DNA of 64,000 nt from Gloeothece verrucosa PCC 7822 (lineage in GTDB: Bacteria; Cyanobacteriota; Cyanobacteriia; Cyanobacteriales; Microcystaceae). Made by a program: the position numbers and the translations under genes. Shown piece by piece: positions 44,759 to 54,624 of the stretch. The first letter of the stretch is position 1. Every line of letters starts with the position of its first letter. The stretch covers positions 496,001-560,000 of the forward strand of contig NC_014533.1 in assembly GCF_000147335.1 (NCBI RefSeq), in the 5' to 3' direction. A model generated the notes under the pieces. It searched no databases. It had not been told where the DNA came from and saw only the letters and a program-made list of their open reading frames with translations.

Positions 44759-47700
44759 ATGCTCAACAAATGTATTCATCATTTATTTGAAACCCAAGTA
44801 GAACAAACACCTGAAGCCGCAGCAATAGCTTTTAAAGAAAGAGAATTAACTTACCAAGAATTAAATATAAAAGCAAATCAACTGGCTTATTATTTACAAA
44901 CATTAGGCATAAAATCTGAGACATTAGTAGGTCTATGTGTTGATAGCTCCTTGGAGATGATTATTGGAATGCTCGGCATTCTCAAAGCCGGAGGTGCTTA
45001 TGTTCCTCTTGATCCGGCCTATCCCCAGGAAAGATTAAGCTACATGGTGCAAGATTCTCAAATCTCTCTGTTAGTAACTGGAGCAAAATGGTCTAATTTA
45101 ATTACCAATTATGAGGGAGCAGTAGTTTGTTTAGATAGTCAGTGGTCAGACATTGCCCAATATAGCTCAAGTAATTTAATTAATACAGTAAAACCTAATA
45201 ATTTAGCCTACATTATCTATACATCAGGTTCAACAGGAAAACCTAAAGGAGTGATGATTGAACATCAGTCCTTAGTTAACTATATTCAGTTAATTATTGA
45301 TCAATATCAGCTTGTTAAAGCTGAAGGCGTGCTTCAGTTTGCTTCTATTAGTTTTGATGTAGCCGCCGAAGAAATTTATTCTAGTCTTTGTTCAGGTGCT
45401 ACTTTAGTCTTACGGACTGAAGAAATGATCAGTTCTATCCCCTTATTTGTCAAGAAATCTGAAGAATTAAGTATCAATGTATGGAATTTACCCACTGCTT
45501 ACTGGCATTTATTAGTTCAGGAATTAATTAACCGTAAAATCGCCTTGCCAAACAGTTTACGATTAGTTATTATTGGTGGAGAAAAAGCCCAGTCTGAAGC
45601 AGTAAAACAGTGGTTAAAGAGGGTGGGAACTTTCCCTCAGTTAATAAATATTTATGGCCCAACTGAAACTACAATTGGAGCGACAATTTGTAAGCTATCA
45701 GAACTGACAGAAAGTCAACTAAATAGGTCAGAAATTCCCATTGGCAAAAGCATAGGAAATAATATTCAAGTTTATGTTTTAGATGAAAATATAAAAATTT
45801 TGCCTACTGAAGTAGAAGGAGAAATTTATATAGGTGGTTTAGGGGTTGCTAGGGGCTATTTAAACCGTCCAGAATTAACAGCAGAAAAATTTATTCAATC
45901 TCCCTTTAACCCTTCAGAAAGATTATATAAAACAGGGGATTTAGGTCTATATTTAACGGACGGGAATCTAGAGTATCGGGGACGAATTGATTATCAAGTC
46001 AAAATCAACGGTTTTCGGATTGAATTAGGAGAAATAGAAAATTTTTTACGGCAACATCCACAAGTAGCTCAAACCCTTGTTATTGACAGGGAAGATTCTT
46101 TAGGAAATAAAAGCTTAGTTGCTTATATTGTTCCCTATTTAGCTGAGGAAAATTTAACCACAAACTTGGAAAAATACCTAACAAATAAACTCCCTAGCTA
46201 TATGATTCCTAGGAATTTTGTTGTATTAGAAAACTTGCCGCTCACTGTCAATGGAAAAGTTGATCGGAAAGCTTTACCGATACCTTATTTTACTCAAACT
46301 GATAGAAAAATTGTAACCCCTCGTAATCCTCAAGAAGAAGCCTTAGCACAAATTTGGTCTAAAGTATTTGGATTAAGGCAAATAGGAGTTAATGAAAACT
46401 TTTTCCAATTGGGGGGACATTCCCTAATTGCTGTACAAATTTTATCGAGAATTCGGGATACTTTTAAAGTAGAAATTTCTTTAGAAAATCTTTTAAATAA
46501 CCCGACGGTTAGTGAATTAGTTCAAGTGATCGCTCAACAACAAAATAAACAGCAAAAATCAAGCTTTACTGAAATTAAGCCTATTCCTAGAGAGGGATAT
46601 TTACCGGTTTCTTTTGCTCAAGAAAGGGTTTATTTTATAGAACAATTATCTTCCTCAGTAACCGCCTATCAATTTCAAGAAATATTACAGATTAAAGGAT
46701 ATTTAAATATTAGCATTTTAGAAAAAAGCTTAACGGAAATTTTACGTCGTCATGAAATATTTCGTACAACATTTCCTACAATCAATGGTAAATTAGTACA
46801 ATTGATTCACCCCCCTCAACCGGTTAAGCTACCTGTAATCAACTTGCAAAATTTTTCGGAAGAAGAACAAGCACAAGAAATAGCAAGATTGACTGAGAAA
46901 TCAATTCATAAACCTTTTAATATTAGCCAATTACCGTTAATCCATTGGACATTATTAAAATTAAGTGATCAAGAATGGGTGCTAATCCATGTAGAACATC
47001 ACATGGTACACGATGGCTGGTCATTTAATTTATTTTTAAAAGAATTAATCATCCTATATCAAGCTTTTTCAGAAGGAAAACCTTCTCCCTTAAATGAACC
47101 TTCAATACAATTTGTAGACTTTGCTCATTGGCAACGAGAATGGGTTAAAACTGAACAAGCACAAACCCAACTCGACTATTGGCAGAAAAAATTAACGGGG
47201 ATGCCGCCGCTTTTAGAATTACCATTAGATCGCCCACGCCCAACAGAACAAACATACTCAGGGGGAATGATTCGAGTTGATCTCCCCTTAGATATGTGCA
47301 AGTCCCTAAGAGCTTTAGGTCGTCAAGAAGGGGTAACACTATTTATGAGTATGTTTGCCGTATTTTTAACCCAAATTTATCGCTATACAGGGCAAGAAGA
47401 TATTTGTATAGGATCAGGGGTTGCTAACCGACGTTTACGGCAAACTGAAGAATTAATTGGCATGATTGTCAATAATATTGTTTTTCGCACCGATGTTTCA
47501 GGTAATCCAACTTTTCGAGAATTATTAAACAGAGTTCGTCAAGTCACCTTAGAAGGTTATGCCAATGAAGACTTGCCCTTTGATAAAGTTGTTGAAATTT
47601 TAAAACCAGTTCGTCACTTAAGTTATAATCCCTTATTTCAGGTAATGTTTAGTTTTCATGATGCTCAATTACCTGACCTCAATTTACCGGGATTAAGTAT

Positions 47701-50700
47701 TAAACAAAATGAGGCAGTTAGCAATTCTTCAGCTAAATTTGACCTTGATATTGTAGTAATTCCCCGTTATGAACAACGAGTAAGCTGTCATTCTACTGCC
47801 CAAATCAAAAGCAATGAAACTGAAGGAATTACAATGGTTTGGGAATACAATAGTGATCTATTTGATCGCTCTACAATTGAAAGAATGATCACGGATTATC
47901 AAACCCTATTAAGTGGCATTTTAGCTAATCCCTATCAACGCCTCTCTCAATATTCTTTATTAAAAGAGGAGCAAAAACATCAGTTATTAGTAGCCTGGAA
48001 TCAAACTGATACTAAATATCCTGCTGTTAACACTATTCATCAACTCTTTGAGGAACAAGTCAGAAAGAACCCAGAAGCGATCGCCGTTGTTTGTGGGCAA
48101 GAAAAAATTAATTACCAACAATTAAATGAAAAAGCTAATCAACTAGCTCATTATTTGCGAACTTTAGGGGTTAAATCTGATGATTTAGTAGGGATTTGTT
48201 TAGAGCGATCCCTAGAAATGATCATCGGAGTTTTGGGCATACTCAAAGCAGGAGCCGCCTACTTATCTCTTGATCCTGTCTACCCGAAAGAAAGATTAGA
48301 TTATATGATGATAGATGCTAAGGTTTCTATTGTTGTCACCTTAGAAAAGTATGCTTATTTAACTAATAATCAAGCCGTAAAATCAGTTTATCTAGATAGC
48401 CAAAAAGCGATTATTGAAGAACAAAATACCGCTAATTTTGAGGCAGAAATTGGTACTAAAAACCTTGCCTATATTATCTATACATCAGGTTCTACGGGAC
48501 AGCCTAAAGGAGTGTTAATTGAGCATAAATCTTTAATTAACTTGACTCAAAGTGCTATTAATCAATATCAAATAAATGTTAAAGATAAAGTTTTACAATT
48601 TGCCTCGATTAATTTTGATGCGGCGGCAGAAGAAATTTATCCCTGTTTAAGTAGCGGCGGTACTCTTGTTCTCAGAACAGAAGAGATGATGAAATCTGTG
48701 GCTAATTTTATACAAAAATCCCAAGAAAAAGGGATTACTATTTGGGATTTACCTACCGCTTACTGGCATTTATTAGTCACAGAAATAATGCAGGAAAATC
48801 TATCTTTACCCCCTTCATTACGGTTAGTCATTTTAGGCGGTGAAAGAGTCTTACCTGAACGGGTAAAAATGTGGCAGGAATACGTCGGTTATTATCCCAA
48901 ATTAGTTAATAGTTATGGTCCGACTGAGGCCACCGTTGTCTCTACCCTCTATTATCTCCCTGATGCCCCCGTTAAGGGAGGCGAAATTCCTATAGGTAAA
49001 CCTATCAATAATGTTCAGGTTTATATTTTAGATCAATATTTACAACCCATGCCGCTTGGTGTACCTGGGGAACTTTATATAGGGGGATTAGGTATAGCTA
49101 GAGGTTACTTAAACCGCCCTGAACTAACCGCCGAAAAATTTATTGATAATCCTTTTAAAGCCGGCGATAAACTCTACAAAACTGGAGATTTAGTTCGTTA
49201 TAAACCAGATGGTAATCTAGAATTTTTAGGACGGATAGACTCTCAAGTTAAAATTCGCGGCTTTCGTATTGAACTGGCAGAAATAGAAGCCATTTTAAAC
49301 CAATATTCTCGAATCAAACAAGCAGTAGTCATCGCTAGGGAAGATCATCCAGGAAATAAACAGTTAGTGGCCTATTTACTAGGGAAGCAAAATCAAGTAA
49401 CCCTTGAAGAAATTCGCTATTACCTCAAGGAGAAATTACCCGCCTATATGGTTCCCTCTGTCTTTATTTTCTTAGACGAGATTCCCTTAACACCCAATGG
49501 AAAAGTCGATTATAAAGCTCTACCAATTCCTGATAAAACTCTGTCTTATACTCAGGATATTACTGTTCCAACCAGCCAAACTGAAAAACAATTAGCCAGC
49601 ATTTGGGCTGAAGTTTTAAGGCTGCAACAAGTGGGCATTCATGACAATTTTTTTGAACTAGGGGGCGATTCAATTATTAGTATCCAAATGATTTCTAAAG
49701 CGAATCAGATGGGGATACAGTTAATTCCTAAACAGCTTTTTCAGTATCAAACCATTGCGGAATTAGCCACTGTGATTGGAACCAGTCAACAAATTGAAGC
49801 TAATCAAAATGTTGTTACAGGAATTCTACCATTAACGCCTATTCAGTGTTGGTTTTTTGAGCAAAATTTAGCTGAAACACACTTTTTCAATCAATCCGCT
49901 TTAATAGAAGTACCAGCTACCTTAGACCCAGACTTATTAAAAGGAGTTTTACAGCAATTACTCAGTCACCATGATGCGTTACGGTTACGTTATGAAGAAA
50001 AAAATGGTCAGATTCAGCAAATTAATGATGGCCTCAATGAAATTGTTCCCTTAAGCGTTATTGATTTATCTCATCTGTCTACCAACGACCAAGCCGCCGC
50101 TATTAACCGTTATGATTCTGAGTTACAACGGAGCTTAAATTTGACATCAGGAGAAATTGTTAAAGTCGCCTTATTTAAATTAGGTAATCAACAAGCAAAT
50201 CAATTATTAATCGTCATTCATCATTTAGCGGTAGATGGTATTTCCTGGCGGATTTTGCTAGAAGATTTAACCACTGCTTATCAACAAATTAGTCAAGATC
50301 AAGCCATTAAATTACCGCGCAAAACCACTTCTTTTCAAGATTGGTCAAAACGGCTAGTTAGCTATAGTCAATCTGATAAATTAAAACACGAGTTAAGTTA
50401 TTGGTTATCTCAATTCCCAACAAAAATACAGCCTTTACCTGTAGATTATAACCCCGAACAAGATGTAAATTTATTAAGTTCAGCTAAAGCGACTAACTTG
50501 TCCTTAACAGAAGAAGAAACGCGAGGATTATTACAAGATGTTCCCAGTGCTTACAATACTCAAATTAACGATATTTTGTTAACTGCGTTAGTGGAAAGTT
50601 TTGGTCAATGGACGGGGGAAAATGCCTTATTAGTTGACTTAGAAGGACATGGACGAGAAAACTTATTTGACGATATAGATTTATCTCGCACTGTCGGTTG

Positions 50701-51253
50701 GTTTACCACTTTATTTCCTCTAAAATTGGAACGGAGTCAAACAGGTAAACCCCAAGAAACATTAAAAACTGTTAAAGAACAATTACGTCATCTACCCAAT
50801 CATGGTATTAGTTATGGTATCCTCAGATATCTATCCAAAGATAAAGAGGTAATATATAATTGTGAACAGTTAATAAAGCCCCAGGTCAGTTTTAATTACT
50901 TAGGTCAATTTGATCAGGTACTATCCGCTACCGGGGTCTTAGGAACAGTCAAAGAATGGAAATCCGATCACACTTCTTTAGGCTATCGTAGTCATCTTTT
51001 AGAAGTTAGTGGTCTCATTCATTCTCACAAATTGGAAATACAATTTGTTTACAGTGAAAATATTCATCGTTTAGAAACTATTGAACAACTCGCCAAGCAA
51101 TTTATGAAGATTTTGAGAAATTTGATTGTTCACTGTCAAGCGATTGAAACGAAAAGTTACACTCCTTCTGACTTTGCAGCCGCTCAAATTAGCCAGCAAC
51201 AGCTTGACAAATTTCTGAACAAAATAGCTCAAAAGCAATCGAGAAAAAAATAG
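44759..51253 (+). CDS. NRPS: A-PCP-C-A-PCP-E
   Basis: 2164 aa non-ribosomal peptide synthetase with loading module and one extension module. A1 ~5-500 (YIIYTSGSTGKPKGV, YKTGDLG), PCP1 with Ser in FFQLGGHSLIAVQ (~554), C ~605-1040 with intact HHMVHDG (~746), A2 ~1085-1580 (YTSGSTGQPKGV), PCP2 with the E-partner form FFELGGDSIISIQ (~1635), E ~1680-2110 with HHLAVDG (~1820) and LEGHGRE. Specificity residues read by eye: A1 D-V-E-N-I-G-I-I-G-K, A2 D-A-E-D-I-G-S-V-V-K; I do not assign substrates, though D-x-E-x-x-G resembles codes for basic residues. It starts directly at the A domain with no starter C, so residue 1 has a free N-terminus and residue 2 is epimerised to D. Confidence 0.93.
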   Translation: MLNKCIHHLFETQVEQTPEAAAIAFKERELTYQELNIKANQLAYYLQTLGIKSETLVGLCVDSSLEMIIGMLGILKAGGAYVPLDPAYPQERLSYMVQDSQISLLVTGAKWSNLITNYEGAVVCLDSQWSDIAQYSSSNLINTVKPNNLAYIIYTSGSTGKPKGVMIEHQSLVNYIQLIIDQYQLVKAEGVLQFASISFDVAAEEIYSSLCSGATLVLRTEEMISSIPLFVKKSEELSINVWNLPTAYWHLLVQELINRKIALPNSLRLVIIGGEKAQSEAVKQWLKRVGTFPQLINIYGPTETTIGATICKLSELTESQLNRSEIPIGKSIGNNIQVYVLDENIKILPTEVEGEIYIGGLGVARGYLNRPELTAEKFIQSPFNPSERLYKTGDLGLYLTDGNLEYRGRIDYQVKINGFRIELGEIENFLRQHPQVAQTLVIDREDSLGNKSLVAYIVPYLAEENLTTNLEKYLTNKLPSYMIPRNFVVLENLPLTVNGKVDRKALPIPYFTQTDRKIVTPRNPQEEALAQIWSKVFGLRQIGVNENFFQLGGHSLIAVQILSRIRDTFKVEISLENLLNNPTVSELVQVIAQQQNKQQKSSFTEIKPIPREGYLPVSFAQERVYFIEQLSSSVTAYQFQEILQIKGYLNISILEKSLTEILRRHEIFRTTFPTINGKLVQLIHPPQPVKLPVINLQNFSEEEQAQEIARLTEKSIHKPFNISQLPLIHWTLLKLSDQEWVLIHVEHHMVHDGWSFNLFLKELIILYQAFSEGKPSPLNEPSIQFVDFAHWQREWVKTEQAQTQLDYWQKKLTGMPPLLELPLDRPRPTEQTYSGGMIRVDLPLDMCKSLRALGRQEGVTLFMSMFAVFLTQIYRYTGQEDICIGSGVANRRLRQTEELIGMIVNNIVFRTDVSGNPTFRELLNRVRQVTLEGYANEDLPFDKVVEILKPVRHLSYNPLFQVMFSFHDAQLPDLNLPGLSIKQNEAVSNSSAKFDLDIVVIPRYEQRVSCHSTAQIKSNETEGITMVWEYNSDLFDRSTIERMITDYQTLLSGILANPYQRLSQYSLLKEEQKHQLLVAWNQTDTKYPAVNTIHQLFEEQVRKNPEAIAVVCGQEKINYQQLNEKANQLAHYLRTLGVKSDDLVGICLERSLEMIIGVLGILKAGAAYLSLDPVYPKERLDYMMIDAKVSIVVTLEKYAYLTNNQAVKSVYLDSQKAIIEEQNTANFEAEIGTKNLAYIIYTSGSTGQPKGVLIEHKSLINLTQSAINQYQINVKDKVLQFASINFDAAAEEIYPCLSSGGTLVLRTEEMMKSVANFIQKSQEKGITIWDLPTAYWHLLVTEIMQENLSLPPSLRLVILGGERVLPERVKMWQEYVGYYPKLVNSYGPTEATVVSTLYYLPDAPVKGGEIPIGKPINNVQVYILDQYLQPMPLGVPGELYIGGLGIARGYLNRPELTAEKFIDNPFKAGDKLYKTGDLVRYKPDGNLEFLGRIDSQVKIRGFRIELAEIEAILNQYSRIKQAVVIAREDHPGNKQLVAYLLGKQNQVTLEEIRYYLKEKLPAYMVPSVFIFLDEIPLTPNGKVDYKALPIPDKTLSYTQDITVPTSQTEKQLASIWAEVLRLQQVGIHDNFFELGGDSIISIQMISKANQMGIQLIPKQLFQYQTIAELATVIGTSQQIEANQNVVTGILPLTPIQCWFFEQNLAETHFFNQSALIEVPATLDPDLLKGVLQQLLSHHDALRLRYEEKNGQIQQINDGLNEIVPLSVIDLSHLSTNDQAAAINRYDSELQRSLNLTSGEIVKVALFKLGNQQANQLLIVIHHLAVDGISWRILLEDLTTAYQQISQDQAIKLPRKTTSFQDWSKRLVSYSQSDKLKHELSYWLSQFPTKIQPLPVDYNPEQDVNLLSSAKATNLSLTEEETRGLLQDVPSAYNTQINDILLTALVESFGQWTGENALLVDLEGHGRENLFDDIDLSRTVGWFTTLFPLKLERSQTGKPQETLKTVKEQLRHLPNHGISYGILRYLSKDKEVIYNCEQLIKPQVSFNYLGQFDQVLSATGVLGTVKEWKSDHTSLGYRSHLLEVSGLIHSHKLEIQFVYSENIHRLETIEQLAKQFMKILRNLIVHCQAIETKSYTPSDFAAAQISQQQLDKFLNKIAQKQSRKK

Positions 51254-51297
51254 CGAAATGAGCAATAGAGTCTAACTCCTTTTAATTGCTATCTTAT

Positions 51298-51360
51298 TTT
51301 AGTCAACAACAAGCTGATAAATTTTTGAGCAGAATAAACCAACCCCAAGAGAAAAAGAGG
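51298..51360 (+). pseudogene. Remnant of a second NRPS C-terminal tail
   Basis: In the spacer after the first NRPS stop, one frame reads FSQQQADKFLSRINQPQEKK, clearly related to the true C-terminus ISQQQLDKFLNKIAQKQSRKK of the preceding synthetase (51200-51250). Such helical tails follow E domains. It lacks any upstream domain, so it is the scar of a lost or recombined E-domain terminus. Confidence 0.6.
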
Positions 51361-51367
51361 TATTCAA

Positions 51368-54300
51368 ATGAACAATATTGAAGATCTGTATGAGCTTTCG
51401 CCCATGCAGCAAGGAATGCTGTTTCATAGTCTTTATTCCCCTGAGTCGGAAGTTTATTTTGAGCAGCTAATTTGCACATTAAAAGGAAAATTAAATTTGT
51501 CGACTTTCCAAGAAACTTGGCAAAAAATCGTAGCTCGTCATCCTGTTTTACGTAGTTCTTTTTATTGGGAAGAAATAGAAAAACCCCTGCAAATGGTCAA
51601 TCGTCAGGTAGAATTATTCTGGAAAATTTATGATTGGCAACATTGGGATCACGAGCAACAAAAAAGTCAATTAGAAATCTTTTTAAAACAGGATCGCGCC
51701 AAAGGAATAGCATTAGATGAAGCTCCTCTAATGCGTTTTACAATTATACAATTAGACAGCGATACTTATCAATTTATTTGGAGTCATCATCATATCTTAT
51801 TTGATGGCTGGTCAATGCAAATTATTTTGCAAGAAGTTTTTGACTTATACGAAGCTTATCAAGGGGGCAAATCTTTAACTTTAAAACCCTGTTATCCTTA
51901 TCGGGAGTATATTCAATGGTTACAACAACAGGACAACAGTAAAGCTCAAAAATTTTGGCAAAATAAATTGCAAGGTTTTGAAGCCACCACCCCGATAGAA
52001 ATTGATAAATTACCCGGTCAGAAAACCTCTCAAGTTGCCTATCATCAAATACCCTTTAAATTACCTTTAGAAATCTCGCAAAAATTAGAATCTTTAGCAA
52101 AAAAAAATCATTTAACCCTCAATAATATAGTGCAAGGTGCATGGGGATTACTGCTGTCTCGCTACAGTGGAGAAAGTGACGTTATTTTTGGTGCTACAGT
52201 ATCAGGTCGTCCTAGTAATTTGCCGGATGTAGACAAAAGAGTTGGGTTATTTATTAATACTTTACCCATTCGCTTAATAATTTCTGAGCAGATGGCATTA
52301 ATTCCTTGGCTGAAGGAATTACAATCTCAACAGCTTGAACAAGAACAATATGCTTATTATTCTCTAGCAGACATTCAAAAAAACAGTGATATTTTGCCTG
52401 GTAAGCCTTTATTTGAAAGCATTTTAGTTTTTGAGAATTACCCTGATTATCCCGAAGAGGCTGCAAACAAAACTTTAAGAATTACTGACCTGTATTGTTT
52501 TGAAAGAACCAATTATCCTATAACCCTCGTCGTTAACCCTGACTCAGAATTATCAGGACGAATTATTTATGATAGCAGTCGTTTTGCGCCCGAACCCATT
52601 GAGCGTATGATAGAACATTTTCAAAATTTATTAACAAGTATTGCTGAGAATCCCGAACAGCCAGTCGTCCTCATTCCCTTTTTAACGCCGCAAGAGCAAC
52701 AGCAATTACTCAAAGATTGGAACGATACCCAGGTTGATTATGCCTACGATAAATGTATTCATCAGTTATTTGAGGAACAGGTCCAGCGTACACCAGATGC
52801 AGTAGCAGTGGTGTTTGAAAATGAACAATTAACATACCAAGAATTGAATCATCGTGCTAATCAGTTAGCACATTATTTGCAGTCTTTGGGAGTAGGTGCG
52901 GATGTATTAGTAGGGGTGTGCTTGGAACGTTCATTAGAAATGATAGTGGGACTACTTGGTATTCTCAAAGCCGGCGGCGCTTATGTTCCTTTTGACCCAC
53001 AATATCCAATAGAGCGCTTAAAATTTATGCTTGAAGACACTCAGGTGAAAGTGCTACTAACTCAAGAAAAATTAGTCAAATCTTTGCCTCAAAATCACGT
53101 ACATATTATCTGTTTGGATACTGACTGGCAAACAATATCCCTGGCAAATCAAGATAATCTCAATACCCTAGTTAGTGGAGAAAACCTGGCTTATGTAATT
53201 TACACCTCTGGTTCTACAGGAAAACCTAAAGGAGTAGTTGTAACTCATCAATCTGTAAATAGACTTGTGTTAAACACTAACTATATCCAGTTAACAGTTG
53301 ATGATTGCATTGCACAAGCAGCAAACATTGCTTTTGATGCTGCTACATTTGAAATTTGGGGAGCATTACTTAACGGAGCAAAGTTAGTAATTATCAATAA
53401 ATCTGTATTACTTTCGCCGTCAGAATTTGCTTTCAATATTAGCTCCCAAAAGATTAGTGTCTTATTTTTAACAACAGCTTTATTCAATCAGCTTGCTAGT
53501 TTTGTACCTAAAGCATTTAGTTCTTTAAGATATTTATTATTTGGTGGGGAAGCGGTTGATCCTAGGTGGGTACAAGAAGTTTTGGACAAAGGCGCTCCAG
53601 AAAAACTGCTTCATGTTTATGGACCCACAGAAAATACTACTTTTTCTTCTTGGTATTTGGTAGAAAACTTATCAACTACAGCGACAACTATTCCCATTGG
53701 CAAACCTATCACTAATACCCAAATTTATGTTTTAGACAAGTATTTACGCCCTGTTCCTGTAGGTATTCCAGGCGAATTGTATATTGGTGGTTTAGGATTA
53801 GCACGAGGGTATTTACATCAGCCAACATTAACTCAAGAAAAGTTTATTACTAATCCCTTTAGCTTGGGAGAAATCCTTTATAAAACAGGAGATATAGCTC
53901 GTCGTCTTCCTGATGGTAATTTGGAATTTGTAGGCAGGATAAATAATCAAATAAAAATTCGAGGCTTTCGTATTGAATTAGAAGAAATTGAAACCGTTTT
54001 AGTCCTACATTCTGAAATAAAACAAGCTGTGGTTACTTTACGAAAAAATTCTTTAGGAGAAAAATATTTAGTTGCTTATATCATTGCTAAAAATTCCCAA
54101 TTAAGTCCTAAAATAGTACGGAATTTTCTTATGCAAAAATTGCCAGATTATATGATTCCTAATGACTTTGTTTTTTTAGACGCTTTTCCCCTTAATACTA
54201 ATGGTAAAATTAACCGGCAAGATTTACCAAATCCCAATCCACAGCAGAGACAAACCTGGGTAGAATTTGTTGAACCTTGCACAGAAATAGAGCAGGAAAT

Positions 54301-54598
54301 AGCAACTATTTGGTTAAAGGTTCTTCGCTTAAATAAAGTGGGAATATATAATAACTTTTTTGAATTAGGGGGACATTCTTTACTCGCTACTCAAGTTATT
54401 TCTCGGCTAAAAGAAACATTTGAAATGGAATTGTCTTTCCGTTATTTTTTTGAGAATCCGACCATTGCTCAACTAGCTGAAAAAATTGTTATCCAGCAAC
54501 TTGAAGAGACAGAAATTGATGACATAGATCAAATGTTAGAAGAAATAGAACAATTATCTGAAGAAGAAGTTGTTCAACAATTATCTCTTGAAATTTAA
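51368..54598 (+). CDS. NRPS: C-A-PCP (Ile predicted)
   Basis: 1076 aa. It begins MNNIEDLYELSPMQQGMLFHSLYSPES, the typical start of a condensation domain that accepts a D-configured donor, consistent with the E domain upstream. C ~5-440 with HHILFDG (~139), A ~460-960 (YVIYTSGSTGKPKGV, YKTGDIAR), PCP with FFELGGHSLLATQ (~1000), acidic C-terminal docking-like tail (EIDDIDQMLEEIEQLSEEEV). Specificity residues read D-A-F-F-L-G-V-T-F-K, close to codes known for isoleucine (aliphatic). Third residue of the product. AAGAGG-type ribosome site, 114 bp after the previous gene. Confidence 0.93.
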   Translation: MNNIEDLYELSPMQQGMLFHSLYSPESEVYFEQLICTLKGKLNLSTFQETWQKIVARHPVLRSSFYWEEIEKPLQMVNRQVELFWKIYDWQHWDHEQQKSQLEIFLKQDRAKGIALDEAPLMRFTIIQLDSDTYQFIWSHHHILFDGWSMQIILQEVFDLYEAYQGGKSLTLKPCYPYREYIQWLQQQDNSKAQKFWQNKLQGFEATTPIEIDKLPGQKTSQVAYHQIPFKLPLEISQKLESLAKKNHLTLNNIVQGAWGLLLSRYSGESDVIFGATVSGRPSNLPDVDKRVGLFINTLPIRLIISEQMALIPWLKELQSQQLEQEQYAYYSLADIQKNSDILPGKPLFESILVFENYPDYPEEAANKTLRITDLYCFERTNYPITLVVNPDSELSGRIIYDSSRFAPEPIERMIEHFQNLLTSIAENPEQPVVLIPFLTPQEQQQLLKDWNDTQVDYAYDKCIHQLFEEQVQRTPDAVAVVFENEQLTYQELNHRANQLAHYLQSLGVGADVLVGVCLERSLEMIVGLLGILKAGGAYVPFDPQYPIERLKFMLEDTQVKVLLTQEKLVKSLPQNHVHIICLDTDWQTISLANQDNLNTLVSGENLAYVIYTSGSTGKPKGVVVTHQSVNRLVLNTNYIQLTVDDCIAQAANIAFDAATFEIWGALLNGAKLVIINKSVLLSPSEFAFNISSQKISVLFLTTALFNQLASFVPKAFSSLRYLLFGGEAVDPRWVQEVLDKGAPEKLLHVYGPTENTTFSSWYLVENLSTTATTIPIGKPITNTQIYVLDKYLRPVPVGIPGELYIGGLGLARGYLHQPTLTQEKFITNPFSLGEILYKTGDIARRLPDGNLEFVGRINNQIKIRGFRIELEEIETVLVLHSEIKQAVVTLRKNSLGEKYLVAYIIAKNSQLSPKIVRNFLMQKLPDYMIPNDFVFLDAFPLNTNGKINRQDLPNPNPQQRQTWVEFVEPCTEIEQEIATIWLKVLRLNKVGIYNNFFELGGHSLLATQVISRLKETFEMELSFRYFFENPTIAQLAEKIVIQQLEETEIDDIDQMLEEIEQLSEEEVVQQLSLEI

Positions 54599-54624
54599 AT
54601 AAAACAACCTAACCCTTTTTTAAG

